NCBI GenBank assembly: GCA_039105265.1
Contig: JAPFFF010000004.1
Coordinates: 3,100,001 to 3,164,000 of the forward strand
Direction of reading: 5' to 3'
DNA: 64,000 nucleotides
Source: Tritrichomonas musculus
Lineage: Eukaryota; Parabasalia; Tritrichomonadida; Tritrichomonadidae
The position numbers were made by a program, and so were the translations under genes. Position 1 is the first letter of the stretch; each line of letters opens with the position of its first letter. Below the pieces are notes generated by a model. That model did not search any database. It saw only the letters and a program-made list of their open reading frames with translations, and was not told where the DNA came from. Shown here piece after piece: positions 18,660 to 27,357 of this stretch.

Positions 18660-19211
18660 AAGAACAACAGCGATGTTTACCGGTTACTTACGGTAGCCAT
18701 TTTAACCGTTTTTACCGTACCGGTAATACCTGTCAAACCGTCGGTATTAGGGATTACCGGTACAAATACTTAATTACCAGTTGATATTTGTACTTTTGTT
18801 AAGTGATTTTTTCGGTAATTATCCGGTAAATTTAATGAAAACTTTTTTAATAATTTAAAAAATTGTATAAAAAATATCAAATTATATGACTGTGAAAAAA
18901 ATCAAAATATATGATTTTCGTTTTACAGTATAATTAATAATAAATAATAGCTTTAAATTGAAAGCTTTTTCATAAGAAAAAAATTATTTAAAATTTATAT
19001 TAATATAAAGGTACATACTGGTAACGATATAAAAGTACTATAAGATACCTAACTGTAAACCGGCGGTAATGTGTCTTTACCGGCGGTTTTTTTTTACATC
19101 GTTACCGGTACGTACCCAATACCGCGTTTAAAATACCGGTAATTACCGGTAAGCGGTAATCTCTACGGTATCCGGTAAAAGTCGTAACCGGTAAACATCG
19201 CTGAAGAACAA
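18660..19211. mobile_element. hAT-like miniature element 2 (536 bp plus 8-bp target duplications)
   Basis: The element spans 18668-19203 and has perfect 19-bp terminal inverted repeats, CAGCGATGTTTACCGGTTA (18668-18686 and complement at 19185-19203). Exact 8-bp duplications AAGAACAA lie at 18660-18667 and 19204-19211. Both ends carry dense ACCGGT/TACCGGTA words in both orientations, which would fold or bind transposase. No coding frame is present. Ends beginning CAG with an 8-bp target duplication are the hAT signature. Confidence 0.85.
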
Positions 19212-19219
19212 AAAAAAAA

Positions 19220-19815
19220 AAAAAAATTGGGAGATATTTTTTGCCCCCAATCTCTTTTGACCCCAACGGTTAAGGTCAATATTGACACTGTATCGTACTT
19301 CAGAAAAAATCGGCGAGAACTTTTTTGCACTTTTGCGAAAAAAACCATGAGTAGCTACTCACGCTTTTTTCGTTAAATTTTTTTTTTTTACAAATAATGC
19401 TAATTATATATTTTTGAAAAGATTAGTAAACATTTATTGTTATTTATAACATCATAGGCCCGAATATGTGAAGAAAATCTTATATATTTTTTTATAAAGA
19501 GATATCTATAATATTATTGATTAATATTTTTTTTACCAAAAAAAGAAAAAAATGGTTTAATAATTACTACAATGAGATGCTAATTACGAATAACTTACTC
19601 GGGATGGAAGAAATTTTATCTAGAGCTGCTTTTTAATAAAAATAATTTTTTTGAAATTTTCGTATAAAAAGCGTGAGTAGCTACTCATGGCTTTTTTCGC
19701 AAAAGTGCAAAAAAGTTCTCGCCGATTTTTTCTGAAGTACGATACAGTGTCAATATTGACCTTAACCGTTGGGGTCAAAAGAGATTGGGGGCAAAAAATA
19801 TCTCCCAAAAAAATT
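19220..19815. mobile_element. Mutator-like miniature element (578 bp plus 9-bp target duplications)
   Basis: The element spans 19229-19806. Inverted arms of about 140 bp (19229-19370 and about 19671-19806) begin GGGAGATATTTTTTGCCCCC and are almost identical. They surround about 300 bp of AT-rich non-coding DNA. The 9-bp sequence AAAAAAATT immediately flanks both ends (19220-19228 and 19807-19815). Long terminal inverted repeats starting with G and a 9-bp target duplication are the marks of Mutator-like elements. It has no transposase and so depends on a copy elsewhere. The open frames seen across the arms are by-products of the inverted repeat. It ends 135 bp before the next gene's ATG and may contribute to that promoter. 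Confidence 0.85.
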
Positions 19816-19950
19816 ATTTTTCTCGAAATTTGCAATGAAGAACCAAGCAAAAAGCTATCGCTTTCAAAACTTTCCAAAAATTTTTAAAATTTTATTAAAT
19901 TCCTTTTGAAACTTTTTCTTAGTCTTAAATTTTATAATCATATCTTTGAT

Positions 19951-21108
19951 ATGAGTTATGATTTCAAATCTACAGATTATTTGGAGAATAGTCCTTATGA
20001 AAGAAAATTAGTTCTTTTAGATGAGGCTAATTGCGATCCTGGTAATCCTCAAATAGAAAATAATGATTCGTTTTTTGAGCCTTGTTACCAGATAATTTAT
20101 CAAATAAAACAAAGTAAAATTATGACTATTCAGCAACTGCAATTCGTTCTATCATCACCTCAATTTATTTTAAAGATTGATGATTCTCTTTGCAACGCAG
20201 ATTACATATTAGAAAATGAATATGAAATGGTTAAAGAGTGTTTAAATATGATTCCTAAAGGCCATCCATTTGACGAATTTCTAAATGTTTGTTTATGGCC
20301 TAAATGCAAAAATCCAAAAGTTCCAGAACTTGTTTTAAACGAATGCTTGAAGAATATTGAAAATCCTCATTATTCGGCAATTTTATCATGTTATTCAGAA
20401 AAATATAAAAATATTGATATATGGCCTTTTGCTTTAAGAATGAATGAAGGCTTTGTCAATGTTGCATTAAGTCTTTGTTGCAAGAATATTTTACCAAAAG
20501 ATAAAAGTGAAGTTATAAAAAAGATTAAAGCCAATCCTTCAAGTGATGATTTTACTTTATTGAAATTACTTCAATTGACAAATGAAGAATTTGATAAAGA
20601 AAATATTTGCCAATATTTATTAGATACTTTAAAATCTTCTATATTCTCACTAGATGAGGCAGAAGAAGCAAAAGTAAGAGAAATATTTTTATATATTGGA
20701 GATAGAATGAATAATATGAAAATTTTTTATCCTGCTTTTATTGATGTAGCTATCGATTTGATTTCAAATGGCACTATAGATTTGAAGCAAGAATCAATTA
20801 AATTTTTAAATTTAATATCTGAACAATTGCCAAAAAATGCAATTTTATCAATGATTCAAAATGGTTCTATTGAGGTTATCATTGATCTATTTGATAGTGA
20901 TCAATCATCTTCAGTAATTGAATCTGCGTCAAAAGTTCTTTTAATTTTCTTGGCTAAATGTCCAGAACAAGCTTTACCTCATATTGATTTTGATTATCTT
21001 GTAAATTCTTTAAATTCGCTAGAAGGTCTTACTGAAACCTGTAATTTGGCCGTTGGCAGAATTCTTACTTTTATTCAAGCTTCAGCCAATAATGAGAATG
21101 ATGTATAA
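19951..21108 (+). CDS. Helical-repeat (ARM/HEAT-like) protein, function unknown
   Basis: The ATG at 19951 (MSYDFKSTDYLENSPYERK) gives 385 aa. The frame is open a little further upstream but only from a TTG. The protein is an all-helical solenoid by eye: repeated pairs of amphipathic helices such as QESIKFLNLISEQLPKNAIL and VIESASKVLLIFLAKCPEQA, in the ARM/HEAT style. It has no signal peptide, membrane segment or catalytic motif. Trichomonads have many such armadillo-like proteins of unknown role, and this one may be an adaptor. Its promoter region abuts the Mutator-like element. Confidence 0.75.
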   Translation: MSYDFKSTDYLENSPYERKLVLLDEANCDPGNPQIENNDSFFEPCYQIIYQIKQSKIMTIQQLQFVLSSPQFILKIDDSLCNADYILENEYEMVKECLNMIPKGHPFDEFLNVCLWPKCKNPKVPELVLNECLKNIENPHYSAILSCYSEKYKNIDIWPFALRMNEGFVNVALSLCCKNILPKDKSEVIKKIKANPSSDDFTLLKLLQLTNEEFDKENICQYLLDTLKSSIFSLDEAEEAKVREIFLYIGDRMNNMKIFYPAFIDVAIDLISNGTIDLKQESIKFLNLISEQLPKNAILSMIQNGSIEVIIDLFDSDQSSSVIESASKVLLIFLAKCPEQALPHIDFDYLVNSLNSLEGLTETCNLAVGRILTFIQASANNENDV

Positions 21109-21159
21109 TATATTTTTTCATGTATTTTTTTATTAAAGATTTATTATCCTTGCATAAAC

Positions 21160-21165
<6 letters not shown>

Positions 21166-21197
<32 letters not shown>
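21166..21197. repeat. Poly-T tract
   Basis: An almost uninterrupted run of about 32 T residues lies between the helical-repeat gene and the transporter gene. It is probably a slippage product. Confidence 0.6.
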
Positions 21198-21306
21198 CAA
21201 TTTAATATTTCAATTAGATTTCAAAAAATAAATGAAAAATGATCGTTCAAGATTTTAATATTGCTGTCGAATCTTTTTTCCTGACTTTTTTCAAAATTAA
21301 ATTGAT

Positions 21307-22401
21307 ATGCATTTCGAAAATAGAAGCCAATTTATACAAATTATTTTATTTAATGTTCTTAATTATATATTTTTTACAATAATGCCAATATATAATAAAG
21401 AAATATTCAAAATTGCTCCATTTCCTTTATTTATGACTTTATTACAAATGGTTCTTGTGATACCATTTGCATTATTTGTTGCTTGGGCAACATTAAAATT
21501 TCCTTCAACAACTGATTGGGTATCTCCTCCTAAAGAAGCGATATTTGGTACAACATTTTCTTCTATATTTTATGGGATTATGATGGCTTCGGGAAATTTT
21601 GGTATTTTTATATCAGGAGTTGATATTGCAACTTTATTTAAGTCATCGGGAATAATTTGGCAAGCATTTTTTGCATTTCTTCTTCTTGGTGAAAAAATGA
21701 ATTGCACAACAGTGATATCTATTATTTTGGTTTTATGTGGAATTCTATCAATATCTTTAAAATTCAATTCATCATTAACACAAAGCATTTCAGTTATGCA
21801 GTGTTTTATACAGATGATCGCTACTCTTTTCCAATCATTATCGTCAATTTATTTAAAAAAAGCATTAAACGAATTAAAACGATGCCAAAGGGAATATCCA
21901 AAGATGGTTGTGCTTTCTTGGCGATATTCAATAGCATGTATTCCAATTTTTATTTCATCTCTTTTTCTAGAACCTGGAGCATGGATTAATTTTAAAAATA
22001 TTTTATCTTTCAAAGTTTTTGGATATTTATCTTTTGGTGCAATTATAAGTCAACTGCTTCAACTCACTAATTTATGGTTATCAGATAATCTATCTGTAAT
22101 ATCAAATATTATAATCAGTCAATTTAAAACCGTTCCTATTCTTGTTATTTCACATTTCATGTATAAAGAAACAAAATGGACTATAAGGCAAATAATTGGA
22201 GCTATATTATTAACATCTGGAGCTGCTCTTTTTTCAATATCAAATTTCTATAAAAAAGGAGTTAATGATCGGAACAATTTAAATATGCATATCAATCAAC
22301 CATCTGAAGTACTTGAAATCAAAGATATTCAAATTGAAGAAGAAGAAGGAAATTCAAATAATGAATATAATAAAAGTCATTCCAAGAAAGAAAATGAGTA
22401 A
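21307..22401 (+). CDS. Drug/metabolite-superfamily (nucleotide-sugar or triose-phosphate type) transporter
   Basis: The 364-aa protein has about ten hydrophobic segments in the DMT arrangement, followed by a hydrophilic acidic C-terminal tail (from about residue 320). Recognisable elements are YNKEIFKIAPFPLFMTLLQM near the N-terminus, DIATLFKSSGIIWQAFFAFL LLGEK in the first half, and SQFKTVPILVISHFMYKE then GAILLTSGAALFSISNFYKK at the end of the second. These match the TPT/UDP-sugar transporter group (SLC35-like), where a Lys in each half contacts phosphate. The likely site is the Golgi or ER. The exact substrate cannot be given. Length is normal. A kinase remnant begins directly after its stop codon. 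Confidence 0.85.
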   Translation: MHFENRSQFIQIILFNVLNYIFFTIMPIYNKEIFKIAPFPLFMTLLQMVLVIPFALFVAWATLKFPSTTDWVSPPKEAIFGTTFSSIFYGIMMASGNFGIFISGVDIATLFKSSGIIWQAFFAFLLLGEKMNCTTVISIILVLCGILSISLKFNSSLTQSISVMQCFIQMIATLFQSLSSIYLKKALNELKRCQREYPKMVVLSWRYSIACIPIFISSLFLEPGAWINFKNILSFKVFGYLSFGAIISQLLQLTNLWLSDNLSVISNIIISQFKTVPILVISHFMYKETKWTIRQIIGAILLTSGAALFSISNFYKKGVNDRNNLNMHINQPSEVLEIKDIQIEEEEGNSNNEYNKSHSKKENE

Positions 22402-22402
22402 A

Positions 22403-23053
22403 AGCATTTGTATACAAATATTATCAAATATAACGAGAATTTAATAGTAATGATTGAAGAATTTTGCTCAAACGGTAGTTTATTAGATTATATTAACAAA
22501 AGATGATTTAAAAATAAATATTGAAAAGAAAAGAAAAGAATGAAGAAAAATATTATAGAAGTAATTACTTACCTTGATGGGAAAAAACATTGCACATTGA
22601 AATATTAAAAATGAAAAAAAAAAAGCAAATGAAAAAATTCGTGGTACACTTACTTATGCAGCACCAGATTTATTCACACAAAAAAATGTTGACTTTTTCA
22701 AACCAGATATTTTTTAGAAGAAAAACTGATTTGAAATAATTTTTGGCTTCAAATATTGATTTTTTCAAATCAGATGCTGCATCTAAATCATATTGAAAAT
22801 ATCTTCTTCAAATTTTTTTTTGGTGTTAACATTAATATGCATTAGAAGAAAAATATTTTCCATATGAAGACTTCCATTGCATTTTAAAAACCTGATTTCA
22901 TTCCCATTATGAGAAATATAAATGATCTCCTCAACGAAGAATATTTTTCAACTATTGAAAATGACAACATGAACAAAGACAAGGAAGAAAAATGTTTTAG
23001 ATATCATAAACAAAAACAATATCAAAACAAATTCACAAGAAATCATGATTAAT
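22403..23053 (+). pseudogene. Decayed protein-kinase gene
   Basis: Pieces of a kinase domain follow in order but in different frames with stops. At 22403-22505 the frame reads NIIKYNENLIVMIEEFCSNG SLLDYINK, the hinge region. At about 22629-22717 comes KIRGTLTYAAPDLFTQKN, the end of the activation segment with APD in place of APE. A similar NIDFFKSDAAS word follows downstream. A last open piece, MRNINDLLNEEYFSTIENDN, lies at 22910-23053. The catalytic HRD loop survives only as a degraded trace. The order and spacing suit one Ser/Thr-kinase-like gene truncated at its 5' end and worn by indels. It cannot make an active kinase. Confidence 0.6.
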
Positions 23054-23059
23054 GTCAAT

Positions 23060-23520
23060 CATTTATTTACTTTTTGAAAAAAAAATTCTTTTCTTAATGC
23101 ATCTTGATCGAAATGGCGAATTTGAAGTAAAATTTCTGCAATTTCTGGATGAATGTTGCGAAATGATCTTTCTTTGATATTCACCAAGTTGAGCTAGAGA
23201 AAATGTAGGTGCAAGTTGCAAATGATTTGCATTTGATGGCACATAAGCATCATTGTTGTTTTCTCCATTCAAAATCTTGATTATCTCATTTCGCTATATC
23301 TTTCAACATAAATATCATTGTTGTTTTCATCTTCATCACCAATGTTGAAAGATTAACTCATTTCGCTATATCTTTGATTACCTTCGTCAATATTGGCATT
23401 TCTCCAAATTCACCTTCATTGCCATTTTTAATTACTTTCTCATCAAATAAAAGAGCATTTGCGATTGCATCATTCGAATAACTCTTCAACTTTAACTTTT
23501 AAAGGAATTAAAATCTAAAT
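23060..23520 (-). pseudogene. Decayed gene of unknown family
   Basis: On the minus strand one frame reads SYSNDAIANALLFDEKVIKN and onward to GEFGEM near 23400, then is interrupted. Another frame continues with two copies of a (D/E)(I/A)Y...RYSEM-like segment, from a 60-70 bp DNA repeat with ATATAGCGAAATGAG. A third ends with NIHPEIAEILLQIRHFDQDA LRKEFFF and a stop near 23066. Residue usage is gene-like but the frame changes at least twice, so it is a broken gene. A 69-codon ATG frame (23063-23272) exists but uses a different frame from the best-looking end. I do not recognise the family. Confidence 0.4.
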
Positions 23521-23539
23521 CACTGGTAGGTATGCTATT

Positions 23540-23935
23540 TATCGTTCATGTCATAACCGCCGAATAACCGTTTTATTCTCCAACCGTTGTAACAAAAACA
23601 TGCAAGTTTGACTGAGACATATGCAAGACATGGTGGAGTTGGCAGCCTTTTCGCTCTTTGCCAAACGGATCCATGTCGTGCCAAGTTTCTTTTGACCTGA
23701 CCGACGGTTAGAGAGCAGTACTCGATATCGATGAATGAGATTTTGTTGTCCTTGAATGAGTCTCTGTTTTGCATTGTAACTTTGAGTGATCCAGCGGTTG
23801 GGACTCTTGGTTCCAGAGTGGATGGATATTGCCTTTAACTCAAAAAGTTGTGAGCGATTATGAACTGGTTTGAAGGAGACAGTAGGTGTCCATTCGGGTA
23901 ATGTGTGTGGCCTCTACAAATCGGACATGAAATTA
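23540..23935. other. GC-rich island with overlapping open frames
   Basis: The base composition rises to about half G+C (30 of 60 bases in 23641-23700) against roughly a quarter around it. On the minus strand two frames are open across it: 120 codons at 23554-23913 without an ATG, and 79 codons with an ATG at 23774. Neither product is recognised. The island could be the remnant of a gene from another source or a structured RNA gene. It lies within a cluster of pseudogenes. Confidence 0.45.
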
Positions 23936-24555
23936 TTTTTCTGAATAAATTGTCTACAACTAATGTTTTGGAAATTAGAAAAGATAAAATAATGATGAAA
24001 TGTTTTGCAAATCTTTGTAGTTTTCAAAATAAATAGTTGAATCTTGATAGTGCGTGATTAGTATCAAAGAACTTGATTATTCAGCATCCATTTTTAACTT
24101 TTATTACAAAATGAATAATTTAATACTATTTTTATTTATGAAGATACATTATTCTCTTATGGGAATATAAGGTGCATATTTTACGTTTGCCAAATTTGGC
24201 AAGATAGAGGATTTTACGCTTGTTGTATAGTTCAACGTATAACCCTCTGGCCAAATGTAAAATCCTTTATCTTTTCTTTATTGAAAAGAGATATAATTAT
24301 TTAATTCAGCATATATATATTTTAAAAGTTATTAGGATCTATTTACTATTAATATTTAATTAATTTTATTTTTATGTTTAGATATAAGTATTCTAAAATT
24401 TTTCGTTTTTTCTTTTATTTTTTTACTTTCTTTGAATTTTTCAAAAGAATATTACCCAGAAAATAAAATAATTATTGAAAAAGTGTTTGACGATCTGACA
24501 CAAAATCACTTTTTCTTAGATTAATTTCAAAACAAGAACAACAATATAAAAAAAT
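23936..24555. other. AT-rich upstream region of the split ankyrin gene
   Basis: No coding frame is seen. A pair of related inverted words, CATATTTTACGTTTGCCAAAT near 24173 and ATTTGG/GGCCAAATGTAAAAT near 24250, could form a stem around the intervening 50 bp. Confidence 0.4.
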
Positions 24556-25872
24556 ATGAATATTGATGCAATAATTGCCCAAAACAAAACTCAGATTGAA
24601 AGTGTAACAAGCATGCAAGAACTAATTTTTAATTTAGAACAAGATAATTATGAAGATAGTGTTACTTCGTTAACAAATAGTAATGATTTCAGTCTTAAAA
24701 GTACACTTCTCCATTTTCTTGCAACTGTTGGTGTTGCATTTCAAACAAGACCGATGAATTCTGACCTTTTAATAGAGTTATTATGTTCATTTTCAAACAA
24801 TATTAATAATCTTTTTACTCCTCATGAAATTTATAATGTTCTCTGTCTCAATTCATCAAATTATTTTCTACTTCAACTTATAACTCATAATATTTTAACT
24901 TTTAATTCAATTAACTCCATTCCTCATATTGAAGATAATTCTTTTTTAGTCTATTTCGCCCCGGAAATTAAAGAAAATAATCCTGGTAAGTTTAATGAGC
25001 TTGTTAAACCTCTGCTAACCATTGATATCGAAGAGATTCAGCAATTAAGATCAAAAGGTGTAAATGATTCTGAGATATCAGCAATAATTCGAAATGACGA
25101 TATTGAAAGCTTTATTAATTATTTATCACGCTCGAGTAGTATAAATCAAAAGATTCCTACTTCAATATATGAAAAGAGTAGCTATTTAAACAAAGAGCCA
25201 AACTATTTTGAATATTCAGCATTTTACGCCTCAATAAAAATATTCAAATATTTGATGACAAACAAAATATCACCTTCTCAAAATTTGACCTTTTATGCGG
25301 TTGCTGGAGGAAATTATGAAATTATTCATTTGTGTGAACAATTAATGTGTGATTTTTCTAACGGTGTCAATGCTGCTATATTATTTCATCAAAATGACAT
25401 TTTAAACTATTTGAAAAACCAAGGAAGTTCACTCTTGCATAATTCAATAGTTTACAGTATTCTTGGATACAACTTTGAATACTTTTATCAATTATTCAAT
25501 GAAAATTTTGATAAAAATCAAGAGATTTTTGAACGTGAAACTTTTATCTTATATACTATGAAGCACATGTATTCTGAATTTGGTATTGCTTTTACTTCAT
25601 TACAAGGAATTGATTATAATAGAACTGATAACATTTTTTTTTTAATTTTAATTTTGTTTTTGAAAAAAAAATTTTTTTTTATGACATTTTTAATTTTTTT
25701 TAATTGTACTGCAATTCATTGGGCTGTCTATAATTATCTTGATGATGCTGCACAATGTCTTATTGTTCAAAATTCGATTGATGTAAATAAAAAGAATATC
25801 ATGGGCGTTTTTTTCTTGCTTTTTTTTTTATTTGACGCCACTTCATCTTGCAGTTCAGACAAACAACCTTGA
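24556..25872 (+). CDS. DUF3447-type ankyrin protein, main open frame
   Basis: The 438-codon frame begins MNIDAIIAQNKTQIESVTSM. Residues about 165-330 are the trichomonad DUF3447/ankyrin-like region (ISAIIRNDDIESFINYLSRS, then YFEYSAFYASIKIFKYLMTN), closely like the gene at 37362-38429. Ankyrin repeats follow, but Phe/Leu-only stretches that do not look like protein cut into them. One is at 25633-25707 (75 nt, in frame). A second, 28 nt at 25807-25834, shifts the frame. Leaving both out joins DYNRTDN to CTAIHWAVYNYLDDAA and NIMG to TPLHLAVQTNN, restoring regular repeats. The C-terminal residues of the uninterrupted frame (ATSSCSSDKQP) are then an artefact. The protein is probably a cytosolic interaction scaffold. 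The remaining repeats lie at 25835-26165. Confidence 0.75.
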   Translation: MNIDAIIAQNKTQIESVTSMQELIFNLEQDNYEDSVTSLTNSNDFSLKSTLLHFLATVGVAFQTRPMNSDLLIELLCSFSNNINNLFTPHEIYNVLCLNSSNYFLLQLITHNILTFNSINSIPHIEDNSFLVYFAPEIKENNPGKFNELVKPLLTIDIEEIQQLRSKGVNDSEISAIIRNDDIESFINYLSRSSSINQKIPTSIYEKSSYLNKEPNYFEYSAFYASIKIFKYLMTNKISPSQNLTFYAVAGGNYEIIHLCEQLMCDFSNGVNAAILFHQNDILNYLKNQGSSLLHNSIVYSILGYNFEYFYQLFNENFDKNQEIFERETFILYTMKHMYSEFGIAFTSLQGIDYNRTDNIFFLILILFLKKKFFFMTFLIFFNCTAIHWAVYNYLDDAAQCLIVQNSIDVNKKNIMGVFFLLFFLFDATSSCSSDKQP

Positions 25873-26165
25873 AGTAGTTCAATCTTTCGTTCCTTTAGAG
25901 AAAACTGATTTAAATTGTCGTGATAATCAAGGAAACTCTCCTCTTCACATGGCTGTTAAATTGAATAATTTGCCAATTGTTTGTGCTCTATGTTCAAGTA
26001 ATAGAATTGATAAAAATATACATGATAATAATATTTTCAAAAGAGATGCATTTTTGAATGGAGTTTATCATTATATTTTTAAATAAGACAGCACTTCAAA
26101 ATGCGAAGATATATGGATTTTATGAAATTGTCAACTTTCTATATTCTTGCGGATGCTGTGAATAA
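25835..26165 (+). CDS. 3' ankyrin blocks of the same split gene
   Basis: The first block (25835-26032) encodes two regular ankyrin repeats, TPLHLAVQTNNLEVVQSFVP and SPLHMAVKLNNLPIVCALCS. It has no ATG of its own, only a TTG at 25832. A 52-nt AT-rich stretch (26033-26084) follows. The second block (26085-26165) continues as KTALQNAKIYGFYEIVNFLY and ends SCGCCE with a stop. Both interruptions come just before the T-x-L-H/Q turn of a repeat. Neither stretch has GT...AG ends. The blocks are probably the C-terminus of the gene at 24556, either spliced in an unusual way or decayed. Confidence 0.6.
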
Positions 26166-26967
26166 GAAGCTTTTTAAGCACTATATGTTCATGAATTCTT
26201 TATAATATCATGAATTAACTTAAATTTAAATAAACTTTAAACTTTTTTTAAAACTTTTTGAATAGATAGTTTACTTTTTTATGTGAGAAAATCTTTTATA
26301 TAATTACTCGATGTTTCTTGTTGTTATTGTTCTCATTATAAATGGTATATTATGATTTCTTATGAAAAATAGCCAGCAAACTAAAAAATAATAGGTTATT
26401 TATTATGCCATTTATTGCACATGATTCAACTAGGATGACTAATATCATGATGGTAATCCGTTAAAGTGATGAAATGCTAATTGCCACTTTTTTTAAATAC
26501 AAAATAAATAATTAAAGATTGTGGTATGGCGTCTGATTACAAATTAGTATTAATTAAATTATTAGGTTAAATATATTTTCCCTCTAGTTATATATTGATT
26601 ATAGTTGTTCTACTCGGCTACAATATATTGTATATAACTAGAATTAAATCTTAATTTTTTTCAATATAATACGAATTTTAGATTTTTAATTATGTGAAAG
26701 TTATTTTATGCTTTTGATAAGAATTTTATTGAGTTTAAGATTAAAGATTTAACAAAAAAAATTCCTTTTCTTTTTTATATGCCAAATAGCATTTCTGCTT
26801 CTTATTATCATTTTAAGTATAAAAATCTATTGTTTTCAACTATCTTATTTGCTCTTGGTGATCTATAATTAAAAAAAAAAAAAAAAATAATCATAATATA
26901 TATGAAATTAACAGCACAAGGTATAGTATAGTCATTCATTTATAATTACGAAAAAAGTAAATAAAGT
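26166..26967. other. AT-rich intergenic spacer
   Basis: No gene is seen. An imperfect inverted repeat, CTAGTTATATATTG...CAATATATTGTATATAACTAG, occupies about 26584-26642. A poly-A run lies at 26871-26886. Confidence 0.5.
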
Positions 26968-27357
26968 TTATTCATTAAAGTTATCATGATTTTCTGAATT
27001 TTGTTGTAGCTGTTGCTTTTGTCTTTCAAGCTCTTCTTTCCTTTGAAGTAATTCATTTCTTTGAGCAATTTTTTGGTCGCGCTCTTCTAAAAGTTGGTAA
27101 TAATTCTCTATATCTTTTTGTTTCTGCTTTTGAGCTTCTTCTTTCTTTTTATCTATTTTTTGTTCTTGATTGGGACTTTGTAGAGCTTGCTTTTGCTTTG
27201 GAACAGTTTTTGCCTTAACAGTATTTGATTTTTTGAAAGGGGATTCACGTTCTACACCAACTCCTTTTCTGGTCGGAGAGAGAGGACCTCTAGTTTTCTT
27301 TGTTGTTGATGTTTGATAATTTGAATTTGTATTACGCGCTGGAGCTGTTTTGTTCAT
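26968..27357 (-). CDS. Small basic protein with C-terminal coiled coil
   Basis: The 129-aa product has a basic, disordered N-terminal half rich in Lys/Thr/Pro with an SPxR/SPxK character (GPLSPTRKGVGVERESPFKK), as in microtubule- or DNA-associated proteins and possible kinase targets. A Lys/Glu/Gln coiled coil follows (IENYYQLLEERDQKIAQRNE, to about residue 120). There is no recognised domain. The ATG at 27357 is the only plausible start. The role is unknown, and the pattern of charged tail plus coiled coil suggests a cytoskeletal or nuclear scaffold. Confidence 0.65.
   Translation of the reverse strand: MNKTAPARNTNSNYQTSTTKKTRGPLSPTRKGVGVERESPFKKSNTVKAKTVPKQKQALQSPNQEQKIDKKKEEAQKQKQKDIENYYQLLEERDQKIAQRNELLQRKEELERQKQQLQQNSENHDNFNE

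Noticed and set aside
19163..19887. Several 60-85 codon frames on both strands
   Set aside because: They arise from the inverted arms of the Mutator-like miniature element and give mirror-image copies of the same product.
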